This document shows, one piece after another, positions 7,777 to 16,295 of a stretch of 35,463 nucleotides of DNA; position 1 is the first letter of the stretch, and each line of letters opens with the position of its first letter. The stretch is from NCBI GenBank assembly GCA_017537245.1, contig JAFYLD010000033.1, positions 1-35,463 of the forward strand, written 5' to 3'. The DNA is from Clostridia bacterium. GTDB lineage: Bacteria > Bacillota > Clostridia > Oscillospirales > Acutalibacteraceae. Both the position numbers and the translations under genes were made by a program. The notes beneath the pieces were generated by a model that saw only the letters and a program-made list of their open reading frames with translations, ran no database searches and was not told the DNA's origin.

Positions 7777-9018
7777 TTAGTCGTTATATATTGGAAACTG
7801 TGCGCAAAGGGCCTGTACTTCGGCGGTGATACGTTCTTTATTGCCTTCAAAGTCGGTGATAATATCTTTAATCCAATCAGCAATAAGGAGCATTTCCTTT
7901 TCTTTAAAGCCTCTTGCGGTAACAGCTGGTGTACCAATACGCAAACCACTAGTTACAAATGGGCTGTTAGGATCGTTTGGAATAGTGTTTTTGTTAGCGG
8001 TAATGTGAACCTCGTCAAGACGATGCTCAAGTTCTTTACCGGTAATACCAAAGTTAGTAAGTTTTAAAAGCATAAGATGGTTATCGGTGCCATCAGCAAC
8101 TAACTCAATACCGTTTTTCTTTAGCGCGTCTGCAAGTGTAGCGGCATTTTTAACAATTTGTTGTTGATATGCTTTAAATTCATCGCCAAGCGCTTCGCCA
8201 AGCGCTACTGCCTTTGCAGCAATTATGTGCATTAAAGGACCGCCTTGTGTGCCCGGGAATATAGCTTTGTCAATTTGCTTTGCTAATTCTTCACGGCACA
8301 AAATCATACCGCCACGTGGACCACGAAGAGTCTTGTGAGTTGTGGTTGTAACAACGTCGGCATAAGGAACAGGTGATGGGTGAAGTCCTGCGGCAACAAG
8401 ACCTGCGATGTGCGCCATATCTACCATAAGGTAGGCGCCAACTTCGTCGGCAATTTCGCGGAACTTTTTAAAGTCGATAGTTCTTGAATACGCGCTAGCG
8501 CCCGCAATGATCATCTTTGGTTTGCATTCAAGAGCAATTTTGCGAACGTTTTCGTAGTCGATAACTTCGGTCTCGTCATCTACACCGTAAGGAACAATGT
8601 TAAAGTATTTACCTGAAATGTTAACAGGTGAGCCGTGAGAAAGGTGGCCGCCTTGTTGCAGGTTCATACCCATAACTGTATCGCCCGGTTCGAGAAGGGC
8701 AAAGAATACGGCAAGGTTAGCGTTAGCGCCACTATGTGGTTGAACGTTTGCATGCTGGGCTCCAAAAAGCTTTTTAGCGCGTTCGCGAGCAATTTCTTCT
8801 ACAACGTCTACACACTGGCAACCGCCGTAATAACGCTTGGTAGGATAACCTTCTGCGTATTTATTTGTAAGTACTCCGCCTGCGGCGAGTAGTACTGCTT
8901 TTGAGACAATATTTTCTGATGCGATAAGTTCGATATTGCCTTGTTGACGGGCAAATTCTGCGTCACAAGCGGCAAAAACCTCGTTATCGTAATTTTTTAG
9001 TTCGTCGAAAAAGTTCAT
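7777..9018 (-). CDS. glyA: Serine hydroxymethyltransferase
   Basis: 413 aa from ATG 9018, which has GGAG 10 bases upstream; a longer frame to 9054 lacks a ribosome site. The enzyme converts serine and tetrahydrofolate to glycine and 5,10-methylene-tetrahydrofolate using pyridoxal phosphate in the cytoplasm. The PLP lysine is K229 in the block [16 protein letters not shown]. Also present are SENIVSKAV near the N-terminus, [14 protein letters not shown] (55-67), QPHSGANAN (93-101) and [10 protein letters not shown] (198-207). Length and motifs are typical. It leads a two-gene operon with the P-type ATPase; I see no metabolic link between the two. Confidence 0.97.
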   Translation of the reverse strand: MNFFDELKNYDNEVFAACDAEFARQQGNIELIASENIVSKAVLLAAGGVLTNKYAEGYPTKRYYGGCQCVDVVEEIARERAKKLFGAQHANVQPHSGANANLAVFFALLEPGDTVMGMNLQQGGHLSHGSPVNISGKYFNIVPYGVDDETEVIDYENVRKIALECKPKMIIAGASAYSRTIDFKKFREIADEVGAYLMVDMAHIAGLVAAGLHPSPVPYADVVTTTTHKTLRGPRGGMILCREELAKQIDKAIFPGTQGGPLMHIIAAKAVALGEALGDEFKAYQQQIVKNAATLADALKKNGIELVADGTDNHLMLLKLTNFGITGKELEHRLDEVHITANKNTIPNDPNSPFVTSGLRIGTPAVTARGFKEKEMLLIADWIKDIITDFEGNKERITAEVQALCAQFPIYND

Positions 9019-9068
9019 TTTAATAACTCCTTTTTTGGTGCTATAATACACCATTTTAATTATAAATC

Positions 9069-9097
9069 ATTTTACCACTTTTTATATTATTTGTCAA
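9069..9097 (-). promoter_or_regulatory. Promoter of glyA operon
   Basis: On the minus strand TTGACA (plus 9092-9097), 17-base spacer, TAAAAT (plus 9069-9074). It lies about 50 bases before the glyA ATG. Confidence 0.8.
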
Positions 9098-9175
9098 TGT
9101 AATCAATATATAGATTATGATAGTTGTTAGTAAAGTTGAATGAAATGAGGACAATTATTTTGTTGGATTGTTCAA

Positions 9176-9204
9176 TTGTTATTTTTTGTGAAATATTGTA
9201 TAAT
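9176..9204 (+). promoter_or_regulatory. Promoter of lipoprotein gene
   Basis: TTGTTA (9176-9181), 17-base spacer, TATAAT (9199-9204), followed by AAGGAG at 9232 and ATG at 9246. Confidence 0.7.
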
Positions 9205-9245
9205 TAATTTGGTAAAAACCTAAAAATTATTAAGGAGTGTGTGAA

Positions 9246-10517
9246 ATGAAGAGAATAATATCGATGATTTTGGTGTTACTTTTGTTGGGAGGATGCACGA
9301 AGTATAATGATGATATAAGTAGTAGCGTAGATGAAGTTGGCACAACAGTAACTGATACAAGCGACATCATTGATAATATAAGTAGTGAAGAAGTGTCACA
9401 TAATGATGTTTCTACCGATGAAACTGTAACATCATCAACTAATTCCGAACAGGCTTCATCAATTATAGATATAACTTCAAGCTCTAATGATAATTCATCT
9501 AAAAATGATGTTTCTATTGTTATATCTTCGACAGACTCATCTCAAGGCACAAAGACACAATCCTTTCCTATCGGCGAAGGAAATTCATTTTCAAATATAG
9601 TTAGTTCACAGGGTACGATAGCATGTAGTGGTGATTGGATTTATTATTCAAATAAATCTGAGAATGGTGCCTTATATAAAATGAAATCTGATTGTACAGA
9701 GAATCAGCGTATAGGCACTGATGAGAAGTGTGTATATATAAACGTTGTTGGAGAATGGATTGTTTATAAATGTGCAGCGAACCGTAGTGGCCTTGATACA
9801 TATATTCCTCAAATTGTAATGTGTAAGACAGATGGAAGTGACAGGGAAATACTGGCAGATAATTTTAGTATAAGTTTTGTATACGTTCGTGATAAAAAAT
9901 TGTATTTTGGTAGTGGTGATAACGAAACAAATAGAAAATTGTATGTTAAAGATTTAGAGACAAAAACAACACTCAAATATGATGATGAAAATTATTGCCC
10001 AAAATCATATGATCATGCCGTACCACCTTATTTTTTAGGCGATAGTATTTATTTTATAGATTCATACAACTTGGATTATAGGTATGGAAATTTGTGTAAA
10101 AAGCAAATAAACGGTACTGAAAAAGTAAAACTTACAGACAACGTTGTGCGCCAATTTGATATATATGATGGTTGGATTTATTATTTGGATTACAATTTTA
10201 ATATTCGCAGAGTGCGTATAGACGGTACAGGTGACTGTTCGGTTTTTTCCGATGATTATATTTCGGGTTTTAATGTGACAAAGGATGCCGTTTTTGCAGC
10301 AGGAGGAAAAATCTATAAAATCAATCATGATGGTACCGACTACCAGAAATATTCGCCTAGTGTGGCTTTTGCAAATACTCATTTTTCTGTCGCTGGTAAT
10401 TATATATATTTTATCCCAAATTCGAGTGATGGAAAATATAATAAGTTTAAAAGATTAAAGATTGATGCACCATCTTATAGCCAGGGTGAGTTATTATCGT
10501 TTGTTGTTTATTGGTAA
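9246..10517 (+). CDS. Surface lipoprotein with DUF5050-like propeller repeats
   Basis: 423 aa from ATG 9246, 8 bases after AAGGAG. The GTG at 9237 overlaps that ribosome site and is less likely. MKRIISMILVLLLLGGC is a lipoprotein signal peptide with lipobox LGGC and acylated C17, so the mature protein should be anchored to the outer face of the membrane. Residues ~20-100 are a Ser/Thr/Asp-rich low-complexity linker. From ~110 on there are repeats of the type DWIYYSN...LYKMK.D.T and GWIYYLD...IRRVRIDGTG, typical of DUF5050 beta-propeller blades in Clostridia. The role may be binding at the cell surface; no ligand can be read from the sequence. It is transcribed alone, divergent from glyA. Confidence 0.8.
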   Translation: MKRIISMILVLLLLGGCTKYNDDISSSVDEVGTTVTDTSDIIDNISSEEVSHNDVSTDETVTSSTNSEQASSIIDITSSSNDNSSKNDVSIVISSTDSSQGTKTQSFPIGEGNSFSNIVSSQGTIACSGDWIYYSNKSENGALYKMKSDCTENQRIGTDEKCVYINVVGEWIVYKCAANRSGLDTYIPQIVMCKTDGSDREILADNFSISFVYVRDKKLYFGSGDNETNRKLYVKDLETKTTLKYDDENYCPKSYDHAVPPYFLGDSIYFIDSYNLDYRYGNLCKKQINGTEKVKLTDNVVRQFDIYDGWIYYLDYNFNIRRVRIDGTGDCSVFSDDYISGFNVTKDAVFAAGGKIYKINHDGTDYQKYSPSVAFANTHFSVAGNYIYFIPNSSDGKYNKFKRLKIDAPSYSQGELLSFVVYW

Positions 10518-10525
10518 AAAGATAT

Positions 10526-10566
10526 AAAAACACGCTAATTTCTACTGAAATTTAGCGTGTTTTTAA
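10526..10566. terminator. Bidirectional terminator between lipoprotein gene and tdk
   Basis: AAAACACGCTAA and a few further bases pair with TTAGCGTGTTTT across a small loop centred at 10545, with A and T runs on the two sides. It serves both convergent genes. Confidence 0.85.
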
Positions 10567-10567
10567 T

Positions 10568-11200
10568 TTATTTGTTTATTAACTTTTGCCAGCATGACCA
10601 GCACATACTTTTATATTTTTCGTTACCACCAATATCTACTTGCGCGCCGTCGGTAACGATATTTCCGTTGCCGTCAAATCGCGCGTTTACGATTGCTTTT
10701 TTACCACATTCGCAAACCGATTTAACCTCGTTAATGCTATCGGCTATTTCAAAAAGACGTTTGCTGCCGGGGAATAACTTTGTACGGAAGTCGGAACGAA
10801 GACCAAAGCATATTACCGGTATATTTTCATTTTCTGATATGTATTTTAATTGGTCGATTTGTTCTTCGCTAAAAAATTGACTTTCGTCGCAAATAATAGC
10901 ATCAATTTTATTTGTTTTTATAACCTCATCGTTTTCAACGATATCTGCCATGGCGGTTTTAAATAGTAAAGAAATATCATCACTCTCTTTAATAACGCCC
11001 GCGGGTGCAGAAAGACCAATTCGTGATTTAACCACAGTAACTATATTGCCGTTTTCGTCAACGTAGTCGTCGCGAGTATCGGTTTGTGGTTTAATTAGCC
11101 AAACGCTATGATTTTTTTCAAGATAGTTAAATCTTGTCATAAGCGCGTTAGCGGTTTTTGAAGAACCCATAGCGCCAAATTTAAAGTAAAGTTTTGACAT
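10568..11200 (-). CDS. tdk: Thymidine kinase
   Basis: 210 aa from ATG 11200 (AAGGGG 8 bases upstream). The frame extends further upstream without support. Type II thymidine kinase of the thymidine salvage route: ATP plus thymidine gives dTMP. The P-loop GAMGSSKT is at 9-16, the DESQFF block with the catalytic glutamate E106 at 105-110, and four zinc cysteines at C163, C165, C200 and C203 (CEC...CWSC). The FGLRSDF lasso-side block is at 132-138. All key residues are present. It stands alone between two terminators with its own promoter. Confidence 0.96.
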   Translation of the reverse strand: MSKLYFKFGAMGSSKTANALMTRFNYLEKNHSVWLIKPQTDTRDDYVDENGNIVTVVKSRIGLSAPAGVIKESDDISLLFKTAMADIVENDEVIKTNKIDAIICDESQFFSEEQIDQLKYISENENIPVICFGLRSDFRTKLFPGSKRLFEIADSINEVKSVCECGKKAIVNARFDGNGNIVTDGAQVDIGGNEKYKSMCWSCWQKLINK

Positions 11201-11230
11201 TTTCGTTACCCCTTCGTATCTGTTAAAATG

Positions 11231-11259
11231 ATTATACAATAAAGTTCTAAAATAAACAA
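11231..11259 (-). promoter_or_regulatory. Promoter of tdk
   Basis: Minus strand TTGTTT (plus 11254-11259), 17-base spacer, TATAAT (plus 11231-11236), 30 bases before the tdk ATG. Confidence 0.7.
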
Positions 11260-11263
11260 GTAA

Positions 11264-11297
11264 AAAAACACCCACGATAAAAATCGAGGGTGTTTTT
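11264..11297 (-). terminator. Terminator of dapA-ddh operon
   Basis: AAAAACACCC-CGAT pairs with ATCG-GGGTGTTTTT. On the minus strand it directly follows the ddh stop and is trailed by T bases. Confidence 0.85.
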
Positions 11298-11300
11298 GTT

Positions 11301-12278
11301 TTATAACATGGTTTTTCTAAGCTCTTCGTTCGATAGAGGAGAAAGGTCGCAAGGCGCAATATCAAATACGGTTTTGCAACCAAAATCGCCACGATTATAT
11401 AGCTTGTTTACAGCCCTTGCGTACGCTACAAGCACGCTGGCGGTAAATTCTGGATTAGAATCTAATTTAAGGCTATATTCGATAACGTGACTATTTTCGT
11501 GGTTAATACCGGTTTTGCCGGTTCTAATAACGAAACCACCGTGTGGAATACCTGCGTGGTCGCGTTTTAACTCTTCTTCGGTAATGAAATGAACGATTGT
11601 GTTGTAGTCGGCAAAGTAGTTAGGCATTGTTTTAATCTCGTTTTCAATACGAGCGAGATCGGCGCCTTCTTCGGCTACTACAAAACATTCGCGAAGGTGT
11701 TTTTCGCGTGTGGTAAGATCGGGTTCGCTACCGCTTCTTACGGCAGTTAGAGCCTCGTCAATCGGTACTGTGTATTGCTTTGCGTCTTTTACGCCATCAA
11801 TACGACGAATTGCATCAGAGTGACCTTGGCTAACGCCTTTACCCCAAAAAGTATAATCTTTGCCATCAGGTAAAACAGCCGATGCATAAAGGCGATTGAT
11901 AGAGAACATACCTGGATCCCAACCGCCCGAAATTAGCGCGGTGCGATTGTTTTCTTTTGCAACGGCATCAACGTTTGCAAAGTGCTCCGGTATTTTTGCG
12001 TGGGTATCAAAGCTATCTACAACGTTAAAGTTTTTGGCAAGGTCGGGTGTCATTTTTGGTAGGTCAGTAGCACTACCGCCGCAAATTATAACAACGTCGA
12101 TATCGTCCTTGTGCTTTAGTAAATCGTCTACGTGGTAAACGGTAGCACCGCTAACAGTTTTTACACTTTCGGGAGCGCGACGGGTAAAAACACCAAAAAG
12201 CTCAGCGTCAGATGAATTTATAACAGCGCACTCAACGCCACGACCAAGATTACCATAACCGTAAATTGCAATTTTCAT
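11301..12278 (-). CDS. ddh: meso-Diaminopimelate D-dehydrogenase
   Basis: 325 aa, the usual length. It catalyses the NADPH-dependent reductive amination of tetrahydrodipicolinate to meso-diaminopimelate in one step, bypassing the succinylase, acetylase and DapL routes. The N-terminal Rossmann motif GYGNLGRG is at 7-14; FTRRAPES (nucleotide ribose/phosphate site), CGGSATDLP, DSFDTHAKIPEHF and SGGWDPGMFSINRLYA follow as in known Ddh enzymes. AAGAAGG precedes ATG 12278, 16 bases after the dapA stop, so it is the second gene of the lysine-riboswitch operon. With Asd, DapA and DapB also in the window, the whole four-enzyme branch is present. Confidence 0.96.
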   Translation of the reverse strand: MKIAIYGYGNLGRGVECAVINSSDAELFGVFTRRAPESVKTVSGATVYHVDDLLKHKDDIDVVIICGGSATDLPKMTPDLAKNFNVVDSFDTHAKIPEHFANVDAVAKENNRTALISGGWDPGMFSINRLYASAVLPDGKDYTFWGKGVSQGHSDAIRRIDGVKDAKQYTVPIDEALTAVRSGSEPDLTTREKHLRECFVVAEEGADLARIENEIKTMPNYFADYNTIVHFITEEELKRDHAGIPHGGFVIRTGKTGINHENSHVIEYSLKLDSNPEFTASVLVAYARAVNKLYNRGDFGCKTVFDIAPCDLSPLSNEELRKTML

Positions 12279-12294
12279 AAAAAACCTTCTTAAA

Positions 12295-13182
12295 TTAGAA
12301 ATTTATACCTGCGTTACGCATATCTGCAAGAAGTCTTTGTTCATTAGCGTCTTCCATTGGAGTAAGTGGTAGACGAAGATAATTATCGCAGTAGCCCATA
12401 GCTGCCATAGCCGCTTTTACAGGGATTGGATTAACTTCGCAGAAGAGGGAATCGATAAGTGGTAAATATTTAAGTTGCATATCTAGCGCTGCTTTGCAGT
12501 CGCCATCGAGATATGCGTGGCACATAGCAGACGTTTCGCGTGGCAAAAGGTTTGAAAGAACCGAAATAACGCCCTTACCACCAAGTGACATAACAGGAAC
12601 GATTTGGTCGTCGTTACCTGAGTAAATATCAAGATTATCGCCGCAAAGACGAGAAATTGCCGCAACTTGAGAAATATCGCCACTAGCTTCTTTTATTGCT
12701 ACAATGTTTGGATGTTTAGCAAGAACTGCGCAAGTTTCAGGCTTTAGGTTACAACCGGTACGACTAGGCACGTTATATAGAATACAAGGCTTTGTACTAG
12801 CGTCTGCAACGGCGGTAAAAGACTTGATAAGACCGTTTTGTGTTGCCTTGTTATAGTATGGCGTAACGAGTAGCATTGCGTCAGCGCCAACCTCGCAAGC
12901 AAATTTTGTAAGGCTAATTGCGTATGCAATATCGTTTGAACCAGTACCTGCAATAACCGGTACGCGACCTGCAACTGTGTCAACGCAGAATTTGATAGCG
13001 TCTTTGTGCTCTTGGTCGGTAAGGGTAGAGCCTTCACCGGTGGTGCCTGCTACAACGATAGCGTCAATGCCTTCGGCGATTTGCCACTCAATTAGTTTGC
13101 GGAATGCTTCATAATCTATTCCTGTTTCGTTAAGTGGGGTTACAATCGCTGTTGCAGCGCCTGTAAAAATTGTGTTTTTCAT
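12295..13182 (-). CDS. dapA: 4-Hydroxy-tetrahydrodipicolinate synthase, riboswitch-controlled copy
   Basis: 295 aa from ATG 13182, 9 bases after GGAGG. It condenses pyruvate with aspartate semialdehyde, the first committed step to diaminopimelate and lysine. The Schiff-base lysine is K164 in AIKEASGD; Y136 in YNVPSRTG, the GTTGE loop (46-50) and R141 are present, so the enzyme should be active. A second, clearly related but divergent dapA is at 24337-25227. This copy is followed by ddh and preceded by an L-box lysine riboswitch whose terminator T tract ends directly at the ribosome site, so lysine should shut it off by premature termination. Confidence 0.96.
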   Translation of the reverse strand: MKNTIFTGAATAIVTPLNETGIDYEAFRKLIEWQIAEGIDAIVVAGTTGEGSTLTDQEHKDAIKFCVDTVAGRVPVIAGTGSNDIAYAISLTKFACEVGADAMLLVTPYYNKATQNGLIKSFTAVADASTKPCILYNVPSRTGCNLKPETCAVLAKHPNIVAIKEASGDISQVAAISRLCGDNLDIYSGNDDQIVPVMSLGGKGVISVLSNLLPRETSAMCHAYLDGDCKAALDMQLKYLPLIDSLFCEVNPIPVKAAMAAMGYCDNYLRLPLTPMEDANEQRLLADMRNAGINF

Positions 13183-13193
13183 ATTGTTTTTCC

Positions 13194-13432
13194 TCCAAAA
13201 AAATAAGATAGCAGCAAACAAAATGCAACTATCATCCGAAAATCAAATATAAAGATACGTTAATTTCAGAATGAATAGCACTCCGCATTTTATGCGACAG
13301 CAAAATAGATGTTATCTAAGTTGCCAGCAAGGTGCGCGCCACGACACCAGCTTCGGCATTAGTCCCTTTTTCGTGCGGTTTTGGCAACCTTTTGTGCACG
13401 ATACTCTTGACGTAATGCGCCTCTATCATTTG
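13194..13432 (-). promoter_or_regulatory. Lysine riboswitch (L-box) with terminator platform
   Basis: Read on the minus strand, the leader begins with GATAGAGGCGC, then AAGAGTA, AAAGGG, GCCGAAG and TTGCTGGC, the conserved landmarks of the L-box aptamer in the right order. P1 forms from AATGATAG (plus 13424-13431) with CTATTCATT (plus 13271-13279), one bulge. Downstream is a terminator hairpin with GATAG/CTATC arms (plus 13207-13233) followed by TTATTTTTTT and immediately by GGAGG of dapA. The terminator's 5' arm contains ATGATAG (plus 13229-13235), a copy of the P1 5' strand, so the P1 3' strand can pair with either. This gives a readable ON/OFF switch: lysine stabilises P1 and frees the terminator. 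Confidence 0.93.
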
Positions 13433-13438
13433 GAGAAA

Positions 13439-13467
13439 AGTATACCATAAACACTTGTAGTTGTCAA
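13439..13467 (-). promoter_or_regulatory. Promoter of the lysine-riboswitch operon
   Basis: Minus strand TTGACA (plus 13462-13467), 17-base spacer, TATACT (plus 13439-13444). The transcript would start around plus 13432, right at the riboswitch P1 stem. Confidence 0.88.
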
Positions 13468-13525
13468 CCGAAATTTATAATTATGCATATATTCATAAAA
13501 AATGAATATTTTTTGCCATTTTACC

Positions 13526-13554
13526 TTGAAATAATAGATAATATATAGTATAAT
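13526..13554 (+). promoter_or_regulatory. Promoter of the nusB-tyrS operon
   Basis: TTGAAA (13526-13531), 17-base spacer, TATAAT (13549-13554), 39 bases before the nusB ATG. I see no equally good promoter inside the following 10 kb operon. Confidence 0.82.
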
Positions 13555-13593
13555 GTATCGGTATAAATATGAAATTTTAAAGGTTGGTGCGTT

Positions 13594-13986
13594 ATGACAC
13601 GTAAACAAGCAAGAGAAGAAGCATTTATATTGGTTTTTGAAAAAGAATTTAACGATGATTCTTTAGAAGAAATACTCTCTTTGGCCGAAGAGGTTAGAGA
13701 TATTGAAGCTGATGAATACATCAAAAAGGTATTCTTCGGCGTATTCCAAAACCTAGAAGATATTGATGCTATCATTTCTCAAAATGCAGTTGGTTGGAGT
13801 ATAAAGCGTATTACAAAGACAGCCCTTGCTATATTGCGCCTTGCTATATATGAGGTTAAATATTACGATGAAATACCTGTTTCTGTTGCAATTAACGAAG
13901 CAGTTGAACTTGCTAAAAAATACGCAACTCAAGAAGATGCTTCTTTCATAAACGGTATTCTCTCAACCGTATCTAAAAATGCTTAA
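13594..13986 (+). CDS. nusB: Transcription antitermination factor NusB
   Basis: 130 aa, all-helical NusB family. It binds boxA RNA with S10 (NusE) in ribosomal RNA antitermination. The N-terminal MTRKQAREEAFILVFE and the C-terminal block with ILRLAIYEVKY, IPVSVAINEAVELAKKY and FINGILSTV are the family landmarks. The ribosome site is a modest AAAGG. Its 3' end overlaps the xseA start by 8 bases. It heads the long operon, an order (nusB-xseA-xseB-ispA-dxs-tlyA-nadK-argR-recN) widely kept in Clostridia and Bacilli. Confidence 0.95.
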   Translation: MTRKQAREEAFILVFEKEFNDDSLEEILSLAEEVRDIEADEYIKKVFFGVFQNLEDIDAIISQNAVGWSIKRITKTALAILRLAIYEVKYYDEIPVSVAINEAVELAKKYATQEDASFINGILSTVSKNA

Positions 13987-15181
13987 TACAATTACCGTAT
14001 CACAACTTAATAATTACGTTAAGTCGCTTATAGAAAACGATCCACGTATTGCCATCGTTAACGTTAGCGGTGAGATTTCTAACTTTAAAAATCACTTTTC
14101 TAGCGGGCATTGGTATTTTACGCTTAAAGATGCTAACGCGTCTATTCGTTGCGTTATGTTTCGTTCTAGCGCATCGCGAGTGCGTTTTCAGGTTGAGGAT
14201 GGACTAGCGGTCGTGCTAAAGGGTAGAGTGTCTGTTTATGAAAAAGACGGACAATACCAGTTTTATGCAGAAGAAATGCATCCCGTGGGCGAAGGCGATT
14301 TAGCGTTACAGTTTAAGCAGGTTAAAGAAAAGTTAGAGCAAGAGGGTTTGTTTGATACAAGCAGCAAACGAGTTTTGCCAAAATTCCCAAAGCGAATAGC
14401 GGTCATCACCTCTGATACGGGCGCTGCCGTACGTGATATATTAAACATTACGTCTACAAGATATCCTTCTTGTGAGATTGTTATGTGTCCCGTTTTAGTT
14501 CAGGGCGATAATGCTGCGCGTGATATGATAGCCACTCTTGATCGTGTTTATAAACTAGATGATATCGACACTATAATCATCGGTCGCGGCGGTGGTAGCG
14601 CTGAAGATTTGCACTGTTTTAACGATGAAATGCTTGCTCGCAAGATATATGAATCACCGTTTCCTGTAATTTCGGCTGTAGGTCACGAAACCGATTTTAC
14701 AATATGCGACTTTGTTGCCGACGTGCGCGCATCTACTCCGTCACACGCGGCAGAGCTTGCTGTGCCCGATTGGCGAGAACTTAAAAAACGCGTTGATGTA
14801 ATTGCTAATTTATTTAAAAGCACTACTCTTCGCAAATACGATTTGTATAGCGGCAAATTACAAGCGCTCATTTTAAAGGTGAGTCCCGCTAATCTTAGCC
14901 GAATTGTTGATAGCAAACAGCTAGACGTTGATAGACTGTCTGATAAAATTGCAAGTCAAATTAAATTTGCGCTACAAGACGGTGTTAACACGGCGGCAAA
15001 TTTGGCGGCGCGCATTGACGCGCTTAGTCCTCTAAAGGTTATGGCGCGCGGTTTTTCTACCGTTACCAAAAATGGCGAGTATATCGTAAGTAGCGATAAA
15101 ATAAATAGCGGCGATAATATTACCGTTAAATTTATTGACGGAGATATTAGCTGCCTTGTTACCGATAAAAATACTAAATAG
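13979..15181 (+). CDS. xseA: Exodeoxyribonuclease VII large subunit
   Basis: 400 aa. Catalytic subunit of ExoVII, which degrades single-stranded DNA from both ends in a complex with several XseB. An N-terminal OB-fold (about 5-100, with VSGEISNFKNHFSSGHWYF) is followed by the catalytic domain with VITSDTGAAVRDI, the IIIGRGGGSAEDL block and ISAVGHETDFTICDFVADVRASTPSHAAEL, then a coiled-coil region and a beta C-terminus. All diagnostic blocks are present. ATG 13979 lies inside the nusB end, so translation is coupled; xseB follows after 11 bases. Confidence 0.96.
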   Translation: MLNTITVSQLNNYVKSLIENDPRIAIVNVSGEISNFKNHFSSGHWYFTLKDANASIRCVMFRSSASRVRFQVEDGLAVVLKGRVSVYEKDGQYQFYAEEMHPVGEGDLALQFKQVKEKLEQEGLFDTSSKRVLPKFPKRIAVITSDTGAAVRDILNITSTRYPSCEIVMCPVLVQGDNAARDMIATLDRVYKLDDIDTIIIGRGGGSAEDLHCFNDEMLARKIYESPFPVISAVGHETDFTICDFVADVRASTPSHAAELAVPDWRELKKRVDVIANLFKSTTLRKYDLYSGKLQALILKVSPANLSRIVDSKQLDVDRLSDKIASQIKFALQDGVNTAANLAARIDALSPLKVMARGFSTVTKNGEYIVSSDKINSGDNITVKFIDGDISCLVTDKNTK

Positions 15182-15192
15182 GGGTAAAATTT

Positions 15193-15402
15193 ATGCTTTC
15201 AAAGGACTTTGATTTTGAAAAATCAATAAAAGAACTGGAAAAAATAGCAGAAAGCCTTGAAAATGAAAAAATATCACTTGATGAATCAATTGCGCTTTTT
15301 GAAAAAGGTGTAACACTTTCTAAAGAGTGTTCAGAGTATTTAGAAAACGCAAAACAAAAGATAGTTACTCTTACCGAGAAGGAGAGCGAAGCAAATGGTT
15401 GA
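15193..15402 (+). CDS. xseB: Exodeoxyribonuclease VII small subunit
   Basis: 69 aa, helical hairpin, typical XseB length. The pattern FEKSIKELEKIAESLE, then SLDESIALFEKGV, then LSKECSEYLENAKQKI matches the family. It binds the XseA coiled coil and is needed for nuclease function. Its 3' end overlaps the ispA start by 8 bases, as is common in this operon. Confidence 0.95.
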   Translation: MLSKDFDFEKSIKELEKIAESLENEKISLDESIALFEKGVTLSKECSEYLENAKQKIVTLTEKESEANG

Positions 15403-16270
15403 TTCACTTTTAAAGGAATATCAAGCCAAGCTTGATTCTAGATTTGACATTTTGCTAACCGAAAACGGTCAACTTTACGATGAGGTTATAAAGGCTTGCA
15501 GATATGCGGTGCTTAACGGCGGTAAGCGTATTAGACCAACCTTATTACTAGAATTTTATAAACTTTGTGGCCGAGAAGACGACTGCGCATATAACTTTGC
15601 TTGTGCTCTTGAAATGATACATTCATATTCATTGGTGCATGACGATCTTCCTTGTATGGACAATGACGATATGCGTCGTGGTAAGCCTTCTTGTCATAAG
15701 GCATTTGGCGAAAGTACCGCGCTACTTTGTGGCGACGCGTTGCTTACAGAGGCATTTTTGGTAGCGTCAAAAACACTTACTATTCCTGCTGACCGCGTTG
15801 TAAAAGCGTTGTCACATTTAGCGGCAAGCGCGGGTGTTGCCGGCATGATAGGCGGTCAGGTTATAGATATGGCCGACAATAGTGAGGCAGACGATGACGT
15901 ATTGTTTGAAATGTATCGCCTAAAGACAGGCGCGCTACTAAAGACCGCTTGCGCTATCGGTTGCATACTTGCAGGCGCTGATGACGAGCTAGTTGCAATT
16001 GCCGAAAAATTTGGCGAAAAAGTCGGCGTAGCTTTCCAAATAATCGACGATATACTCGACAGTGTTGGCGACGCTAAAACACTTGGCAAACCTGTTGGTA
16101 GCGACGAAAAAAATAATAAAGATACTATCGCGGTAAGACTTGGTGTTGAGTATTGTCGTGAGCTTGCTCAAAAGTACACCGACGAAGCGTTTGAGTGCCT
16201 AGAGCATTTTGACGGCGATACCTCTAATCTTAAAAATTTGGCGGCATATTTACTTAAAAGAGATTACTAA
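15395..16270 (+). CDS. ispA: Polyprenyl (farnesyl/geranylgeranyl) diphosphate synthase
   Basis: 291 aa, all-alpha trans-prenyltransferase. It condenses isopentenyl diphosphate with allylic diphosphates to a C15 or C20 product. GGKRIRPTL and the first aspartate-rich motif HDDLPCMDNDDMRRGKP are followed by LLCGDALL, GGQVIDM, the KTGALL block and the second aspartate motif DDILD. The residues just before the first motif (HSYSLVHDD) are those that tune chain length; I cannot fix the product from reading alone. ATG 15395 lies within the xseB end, GAAGGAGAG upstream. Dxs follows, so the operon joins early and middle steps of isoprenoid synthesis. Confidence 0.95.
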   Translation: MVDSLLKEYQAKLDSRFDILLTENGQLYDEVIKACRYAVLNGGKRIRPTLLLEFYKLCGREDDCAYNFACALEMIHSYSLVHDDLPCMDNDDMRRGKPSCHKAFGESTALLCGDALLTEAFLVASKTLTIPADRVVKALSHLAASAGVAGMIGGQVIDMADNSEADDDVLFEMYRLKTGALLKTACAIGCILAGADDELVAIAEKFGEKVGVAFQIIDDILDSVGDAKTLGKPVGSDEKNNKDTIAVRLGVEYCRELAQKYTDEAFECLEHFDGDTSNLKNLAAYLLKRDY

Positions 16271-16295
16271 TTATTTGTCCTGAGGATGTTTAATT

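Noticed and set aside
10568-11392. A longer thymidine kinase with 64 extra N-terminal residues
   Set aside because: The extension crosses the ddh terminator and the tdk promoter; the ATG at 11200 has a ribosome site and gives the family's usual N-terminus.
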